From an uncultured Brachyspira sp. (GTDB lineage: Bacteria; Spirochaetota; Brachyspiria; Brachyspirales; Brachyspiraceae): DNA of 9,289 nt. Under the pieces are notes generated by a model that was given only the letters and a program-made list of their open reading frames with translations, made no database searches and was not told the origin of the DNA. Location of the stretch: positions 1 through 9,289 of the forward strand of contig NZ_CASEGO010000116.1 in the NCBI RefSeq assembly GCF_949287625.1, given 5' to 3'. This document shows, one piece after another, positions 5,331-9,289 of the stretch (its first letter is position 1; the number at the start of each line of letters is the position of its first letter). Both the position numbers and the translations under genes were made by a program.

Positions 5331-7094
5331 ATGCGTTTTAAAAGTGCCTATAATGGAATATTAAGCAAAAACGATATCGGCAAAGAAGTAAAACTAGCTG
5401 GTTGGGTTTTAAGAAGAAGAGATCATGGCGGAGTAATATTTGTAGATTTGAGAGACAGAACAGGTTTTGTACAAATAGTATTTAACCCAGAAATAAGCAA
5501 AGAAGCACATAATGACGCTCAGGATTTAAGAAGCGAATACGTTATTAGTGTAGAAGGAAAAGTTAGGGCTAGAAGCGAAGAGATGATAAACCCAAAAATT
5601 CCTACCGGCGAAATAGAAGTTATGGTTGAAAAAATGGAGCTTCTTAATACTTCTGAAACTCCTCCTTTCCTTCTTGAAGATGATATTGATACTGGAGAAG
5701 ATATAAGACTTAAATACAGATACTTAGATTTAAGAAGACCTAAAGTATTTAATAACCTATATAAAAGATTTCAAATTACTAATGCTTTTAGAAAACATTT
5801 AGCTGATAACGGCTTCATAGATGTAGAAACTCCTATATTGAATAAAAGTACTCCAGAAGGTGCTAGAGACTTCCTTGTTCCTTCAAGATTAAATGCAGGT
5901 GATTTTTATGCACTTCCTCAATCTCCTCAAATATTCAAACAAATACTTATGATAGGCGGTTTTGACAGATACTATCAAGTAGCTAAATGTTTCCGTGATG
6001 AAGATTTGAGAGCAGACAGACAGCCTGAGTTTACTCAAGTAGATATTGAAACTTCTTTCCTTAATACTGATGAGTTTTTATCTATCATGGAAAGTGTTAC
6101 TGCTAATATAGTTAAAGATGTTTACGGTATTGATTTGCCTACTCCTTTTCCTAGATTAAATTATTATGATGCTATGGAAATGTACGGAAGCGATAAGCCT
6201 GATACTAGATTTGAATTAAAACTTATCAATGTTGAAGAAGCTGTAAGAGGCTGTGATTTTGCAGTATTTAAAAATGCTTTGGATAACAAGTTTATAATAA
6301 GATGTCTTAATGCTAAAGGCGGCGTTGATAAATTAAGCAGAAAAGATATTGACGACTTCACCAAATATGTAGGTATATTCGGAGCTAAAGGTCTTGCTTG
6401 GATGAGAGTTACTGAAAACGGACTTGAATCTAACATAGTTAAATTCTTCTCTGAAGACAATCAGAAAAAAATATTAGAAGTTACTAAAGCAGAAAAAGGA
6501 GACTTACTATTCTTTGTTGCTGACACTCCTAAAGTTACTTATGATGCATTGGGCAATTTGAGATTAAAAGTAGGTGAAAAATTAAACTTAATAGATAAAG
6601 ATAAATTAAACTTCCTTTGGGTAGTAGAGTTCCCATTATTTGAATATGATCATAAAGAAAAAAGAATATCTGCTACTCACCACCCATTCACGGCTCCAGT
6701 ACCTGAAGATGTTCCTCTATTAGATACAGATGTATTAAAAGTAAGAAGCGATACTTATGACTTGGTATTAAATGGTAATGAAATAGGCGGCGGCGGTCAG
6801 CGTATATATGACAGCAAAGTACAGGCTAAAATATTCAGTCTTTTAGGAATAGATGATGAAAAGGCAAAAATAAGATTCGGCTTCTTATTAGACGCTTTAA
6901 AATACGGAGCTCCTCCTATGTGCGGTATGGCTTTCGGTATAGACAGAGTTATCATGCTCTTACAAAAACAAGACAGCATTAGAGAAGTTATAGCATTCCC
7001 TAAAACTCAGAAAGGTCAATGTTTGATGAGCGGCTGTCCTTCTACTGTAGATGATGATCAGCTTGAAGAACTTCACTTAAAAGTTGAAGAATAA
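5331..7094 (+). CDS. aspS: aspartyl-tRNA synthetase (bacterial type)
   Basis: This cytoplasmic class II synthetase joins aspartate to tRNA(Asp) using ATP. Its 587 residues match the usual bacterial length of about 590 and all parts are present. The N-terminal OB-fold anticodon-binding domain (1-105) carries GWVLRRRDHGG and the strand FVDLRDRTG. The catalytic core has the YLDLRRP block at 131-137, the motif 1 region with VETPILNKSTPEGARDF around 165-181, QSPQ at 197-200, motif 2 FRDEDLRADRQPEFTQ at 221-236, HHPFTAP at 450-456, and motif 3 GMAFGIDR at 532-539. The GAD insertion typical of bacterial AspRS occupies about 285-420. GAGGG at 5319-5323, seven bases before the ATG, supports the start. 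His32 is a residue linked to non-discriminating AspRS enzymes that also charge tRNA(Asn). That role is suggestive only. The gene ends at a strong palindromic terminator. Confidence 0.98.
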   Translation: MRFKSAYNGILSKNDIGKEVKLAGWVLRRRDHGGVIFVDLRDRTGFVQIVFNPEISKEAHNDAQDLRSEYVISVEGKVRARSEEMINPKIPTGEIEVMVEKMELLNTSETPPFLLEDDIDTGEDIRLKYRYLDLRRPKVFNNLYKRFQITNAFRKHLADNGFIDVETPILNKSTPEGARDFLVPSRLNAGDFYALPQSPQIFKQILMIGGFDRYYQVAKCFRDEDLRADRQPEFTQVDIETSFLNTDEFLSIMESVTANIVKDVYGIDLPTPFPRLNYYDAMEMYGSDKPDTRFELKLINVEEAVRGCDFAVFKNALDNKFIIRCLNAKGGVDKLSRKDIDDFTKYVGIFGAKGLAWMRVTENGLESNIVKFFSEDNQKKILEVTKAEKGDLLFFVADTPKVTYDALGNLRLKVGEKLNLIDKDKLNFLWVVEFPLFEYDHKEKRISATHHPFTAPVPEDVPLLDTDVLKVRSDTYDLVLNGNEIGGGGQRIYDSKVQAKIFSLLGIDDEKAKIRFGFLLDALKYGAPPMCGMAFGIDRVIMLLQKQDSIREVIAFPKTQKGQCLMSGCPSTVDDDQLEELHLKVEE

Positions 7095-7122
7095 TTTTAA
7101 TTTATAAATATATTAAATTAAT

Positions 7123-7156
7123 TAAAGCCTCCTTATAATATTATAAGGAGGCTTTA
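7123..7156. terminator. bidirectional terminator between aspS and the converging gene
   Basis: A perfect palindrome with 17-bp arms, left arm 7123-7139 (AAAGCCTCCTTATAAT core) and right arm 7140-7156. It lies 29 bases after the aspS stop and 20 bases after the stop of the opposite gene, so it can serve both. The flanks are AT-rich (ATTATTATAATATA on the plus side) without a long pure T-run. Because the sequence is palindromic, both strands contain AAGGAGG paired to CCTCCTT. Confidence 0.88.
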
Positions 7157-7175
7157 TTATTATAATATAAATTAA

Positions 7176-8870
7176 TTATCTAATCTCATAATCATCATCT
7201 ATATTAAAACTCAAATTTACTTCCAAATTTTCTAATTTTTTATTTTTCTTTTCATAATCTGACTTGATTTGTGAATAAATACTATACCCTGCACTCATAT
7301 TTATAAACTTTGCATATATATCATTTTCTTTGCCGTTAAATACTCCGCTTCTGAAAAGTTCAAAAAGATAGCCTCCTATTAAATGATAAGTGTAAAGCTG
7401 TGTCTTATAAAGCGAACAATTTTTTTCTTTGGATTCAAAATTAAAATTGATTAGCTCTCCAGAATGAAGTTCATTAAAAAACTCATTGTCAGCACATATC
7501 TCTGGAAGAAACAAAAATAAATCTGAGGCAAGTGTATAATCATTAGTTAGATTTTCAGCAAGCTCTCCTAATCTATTATAGTATTCATCTGTTTCATTAG
7601 AATTCAAAACTATATTGCTGTACTGCTGAACAAAGTTTAAAATTTCTTCATTAGAATAAGGATAAGGTGTATATGTTTCATCATCTTGTACTAAAAAGAA
7701 AAACTGCTTATCAGAAGAAAAATCTGTTTCTGCCCAAGTTTTTACATGTTCATTCATTTTATTAGAAAGCTCTGGTATATTAGTATCATTTATACGAAGT
7801 TCACCTATAGAATAATTGTTTTTCGCTTTAGCTCCATATATTTTTATGTAGCATATTTTTTGATTTCCTATTCTCTTTAATATATCATCTTTAAACATAT
7901 TCCAATAAGTATTGATATTTTTTATAGTACCGTCATTTGCACCCAAATTTACAATATTGCTTGTATATACTCTCCATTTATGCTTTTTACCGTCAAATTC
8001 AGTTTCTGCCTCATCAAGCATTCTTCCTTCATTCATAGCCTTTATTCCAGTCATTATTCCATATACAAAACTGCCGTTTGAAAGCCCTATAGCTGTATTG
8101 GTATCTTTTCCAGCACTTGCACAGCATTCAAATATATTTCTGTCCCAATTAGGACTTGATATATAATAGTTTATAACCGCACTTTTATCTGTAAGAGTAT
8201 CAACATAAGCATTAATAAATATATTCCATTTATTTATAACTATGCTTCCTTCTATGATTTCATTTTCTATATCATTGGATAATATTGAAGATATATCTTT
8301 TATAACAGCATCTGGATCATTCGCATTAACATCGCTTGCCTCATAATGCAAAGCTCCTTTGTTTATCTCTTCTTTAAATCCATTGTATAGTTCATTATAA
8401 TAATTATACTCTTCAATACTTATATTATCTTTATTTATTTCCAAAGTATTTATTGCTTTGTCTATATATTCTAAAGAAGTATCAGCCTCACATTTGCCAA
8501 GATAGGCATATGATATTTTATAAAACCAAGTATGATGATTTTTAGTATATTCACTTAACGAGTTTAATGTCTCTAAAGCTAAATCAAATTTACCTGTATT
8601 ATTATATGCAACAGCTAGGAGACCTTTTATATTATCATTTAAAAATCTCTCATCATTAGAGGAAATAGATAATATTAACTTTATTATATCATGATGTTTT
8701 TCATTATTATGCATTTCACTTAGCTCAATATCCAAAGCATTATAAAAAATATTAAGCATATCATCATCTAAATATTGATATTCTAATGATAATACTAATT
8801 TAATTATTTTATCATATTCATTTTCTTCATATAGTTTTTTTAGTTTAGAATATATTTCTTTATTTTCCAT
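7176..8870 (-). CDS. TPR-containing protein with DUF6348-like domain, function unknown
   Basis: The 564-residue protein has no signal peptide or membrane span, so it is likely cytoplasmic. The N-terminal 170 residues are helical and TPR-like: LLAVAYNNTGKFDLALETLNSL at 84-105 and ISYAYLGKCEADTSLEYIDKAI at 119-140 show the spacing of two helix pairs. Residues about 205-425 resemble, from memory, the DUF6348 pattern: a core with WDRNIFECCASAGKDTNTAIGL, a helix, then KHKWRVYTSNIVNLG, a segment with ICYIKIYGAKAKN and QFFFLVQDDETYTPY. No catalytic motif is evident. The C-terminal 130 residues are helical and end in a Lys-rich segment and an acidic DDDYEIR tail. The start at 8870 is the first ATG; GGAG lies 11 bases before it, a little far. 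It faces aspS tail to tail and shares its terminator. The DUF match is recall and needs a profile search. Confidence 0.85.
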   Translation of the reverse strand: MENKEIYSKLKKLYEENEYDKIIKLVLSLEYQYLDDDMLNIFYNALDIELSEMHNNEKHHDIIKLILSISSNDERFLNDNIKGLLAVAYNNTGKFDLALETLNSLSEYTKNHHTWFYKISYAYLGKCEADTSLEYIDKAINTLEINKDNISIEEYNYYNELYNGFKEEINKGALHYEASDVNANDPDAVIKDISSILSNDIENEIIEGSIVINKWNIFINAYVDTLTDKSAVINYYISSPNWDRNIFECCASAGKDTNTAIGLSNGSFVYGIMTGIKAMNEGRMLDEAETEFDGKKHKWRVYTSNIVNLGANDGTIKNINTYWNMFKDDILKRIGNQKICYIKIYGAKAKNNYSIGELRINDTNIPELSNKMNEHVKTWAETDFSSDKQFFFLVQDDETYTPYPYSNEEILNFVQQYSNIVLNSNETDEYYNRLGELAENLTNDYTLASDLFLFLPEICADNEFFNELHSGELINFNFESKEKNCSLYKTQLYTYHLIGGYLFELFRSGVFNGKENDIYAKFINMSAGYSIYSQIKSDYEKKNKKLENLEVNLSFNIDDDYEIR

Positions 8871-8911
8871 ACTTGAGTTTTCTCCAAATAGTTTTAATCA
8901 CTTCATAATTA

Positions 8912-8940
8912 AATATAATCAAAATACATCAAAATTGCAA
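8912..8940 (-). promoter_or_regulatory. candidate promoter of the DUF6348-like gene
   Basis: On the minus strand TTGCAA (8940-8935), a 17-base spacer, then TATATT (8917-8912). Transcription would start near 8905, about 35 bases before the ATG at 8870. It is a reasonable sigma-70 type match in a place where one is needed. Confidence 0.55.
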
Positions 8941-9115
8941 ATCTAAAAAACTATAGTTTCTCAAAATAAATGTATATTTTGTTTTTAATATATGACTTTT
9001 TTATTACGTAAGATTCTGTTTATTTTCAGCTAGGTATTCTTAATTGCGGAATATATGAAATGCTGTATTTTACAAATAAAATACAATTAGTACTATTTTG
9101 TATTATTTTTACACT
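8941..9115. other. AT-rich intergenic stretch
   Basis: I see no convincing gene on either strand between the promoter at 8912-8940 and the G+C-rich block at 9116-9195. A short ORF (ATG 9055, 11 codons) and the doubtful partial frame from 9060 are the only openings, and neither has a good ribosome site. Confidence 0.4.
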
Positions 9116-9289
9116 TGCACTTTCGCGAAGCGTATCCGAGCTTGTTGAGGATATAAGGTTCTTTGACGAAGTCCGCAGAGCGTATGCGGCGAAAAAGTTG
9201 AATAAAAAATTGACAAACTTAAAAATTTTTAGTATATACTGGAACGATTTCATTTTGTCAACTGATGTACATTATATAGAATTATCAAC
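9060..9289 (+). CDS. possible partial ORF running off the window end (doubtful)
   Basis: From ATG 9060 the frame stays open to the last base (76 codons): MLYFTNKIQLVLFCIIFTLA, then SRSVSELVEDIRFFDEVRR, AYAAKKLNKKL and a tail ending VHYIELS. The start could look like a signal sequence, but only a weak GGA lies nine bases upstream, the middle has base use unlike the neighbouring genes, and a strong promoter sits inside the frame at 9210-9238. It may be a real gene beginning, or a repeat that happens to be open. I recognise no family. Confidence 0.25.
   Translation, partial: MLYFTNKIQLVLFCIIFTLALSRSVSELVEDIRFFDEVRRAYAAKKLNKKLTNLKIFSIYWNDFILSTDVHYIELS
9116..9195. repeat. G+C-rich block, probable interspersed intergenic repeat
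   Basis: About half of the bases in 9121-9190 are G or C, in a setting far below that. It contains the palindrome TTCGCGAA (9122-9129), the near-duplicate motifs AGCGTATCCG (9129-9138) and AGCGTATGCG (9179-9188), and a small hairpin CCGCA/TGCGG (9173-9177 with 9185-9189). This is the look of a short interspersed element or of a transferred fragment. Only one copy is in the window, so the repeat call depends on the rest of the genome. Confidence 0.5.
9210..9238 (+). promoter_or_regulatory. strong candidate promoter pointing out of the window
   Basis: Consensus TTGACA at 9210-9215, a 17-base spacer, then TATATA at 9233-9238, with TATACT overlapping at 9235-9240. This is the only consensus -35 I noted in the window. 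The start of transcription would be near 9245. TTGACAAA (9210-9217) and TTTGTCAA (9254-9261) form an 8-bp inverted repeat around the promoter, as an operator might. The transcribed gene lies beyond 9289. Confidence 0.55.

Noticed and set aside
9026..9253. 75-residue minus-strand ORF over the G+C-rich block
   Set aside because: No ribosome site, composed mostly of the repeat-like block and AT-rich flank; the plus frame is equally open.

Overview
The window is very AT-rich, long poly-A/T runs fill the gaps between genes, and gene order looks unrelated to any single operon. The proteins (spirochaete-style lipoprotein signal, short SMC, bacterial-type AspRS, PDDEXK_2-type nuclease, TPR/DUF6348-like protein) together with the interspersed repeats suggest a spirochaete, most probably Brachyspira. 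The genus is an inference from composition and recall; no search was run.

Layout. (1) 1-657, + strand: the 3' part of a PD-(D/E)XK nuclease-family transposase (Rpn-like), cut by the window edge. (2) 658-1281: a gap filled with three copies of one repeat (two direct, one inverted). Two of them fold into a nested inverted repeat at 756-915, and a pair of overlapping hairpins follows. (3) 1282-1710, - strand: a small putative lipoprotein. (4) 1711-2313: a gap holding a palindrome, an 11-copy heptanucleotide tandem repeat and the smc promoter. (5) 2314-5172, + strand: an SMC-family ATPase of 952 residues with intact head motifs, shortened arms and a middle domain that does not look like a standard SMC hinge. 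(6) 5173-5330: a decayed copy of the repeat from region 2, then a promoter. (7) 5331-7094, + strand: aspartyl-tRNA synthetase. (8) 7123-7156: a perfect palindromic terminator shared with the converging gene. (9) 7176-8870, - strand: a TPR-containing protein with a DUF6348-like domain. (10) 8871-9289: its promoter, a G+C-rich block of about 80 bp that looks like an interspersed repeat, and a strong promoter pointing out of the window.

The genes do not form a pathway. smc and aspS are housekeeping genes in the same direction, but each has its own promoter with the same hexamers and spacing (TTGATT, 17 nt, TATAAT). The lipoprotein and the DUF6348-like gene are single-gene units on the other strand. 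I see no convincing new defence or mobile system. The parts most worth a second look are the structured repeat family around 654-1150 (with a relic behind smc), the unusual SMC middle domain, the heptamer array upstream of smc, and the G+C-rich block at the right end.
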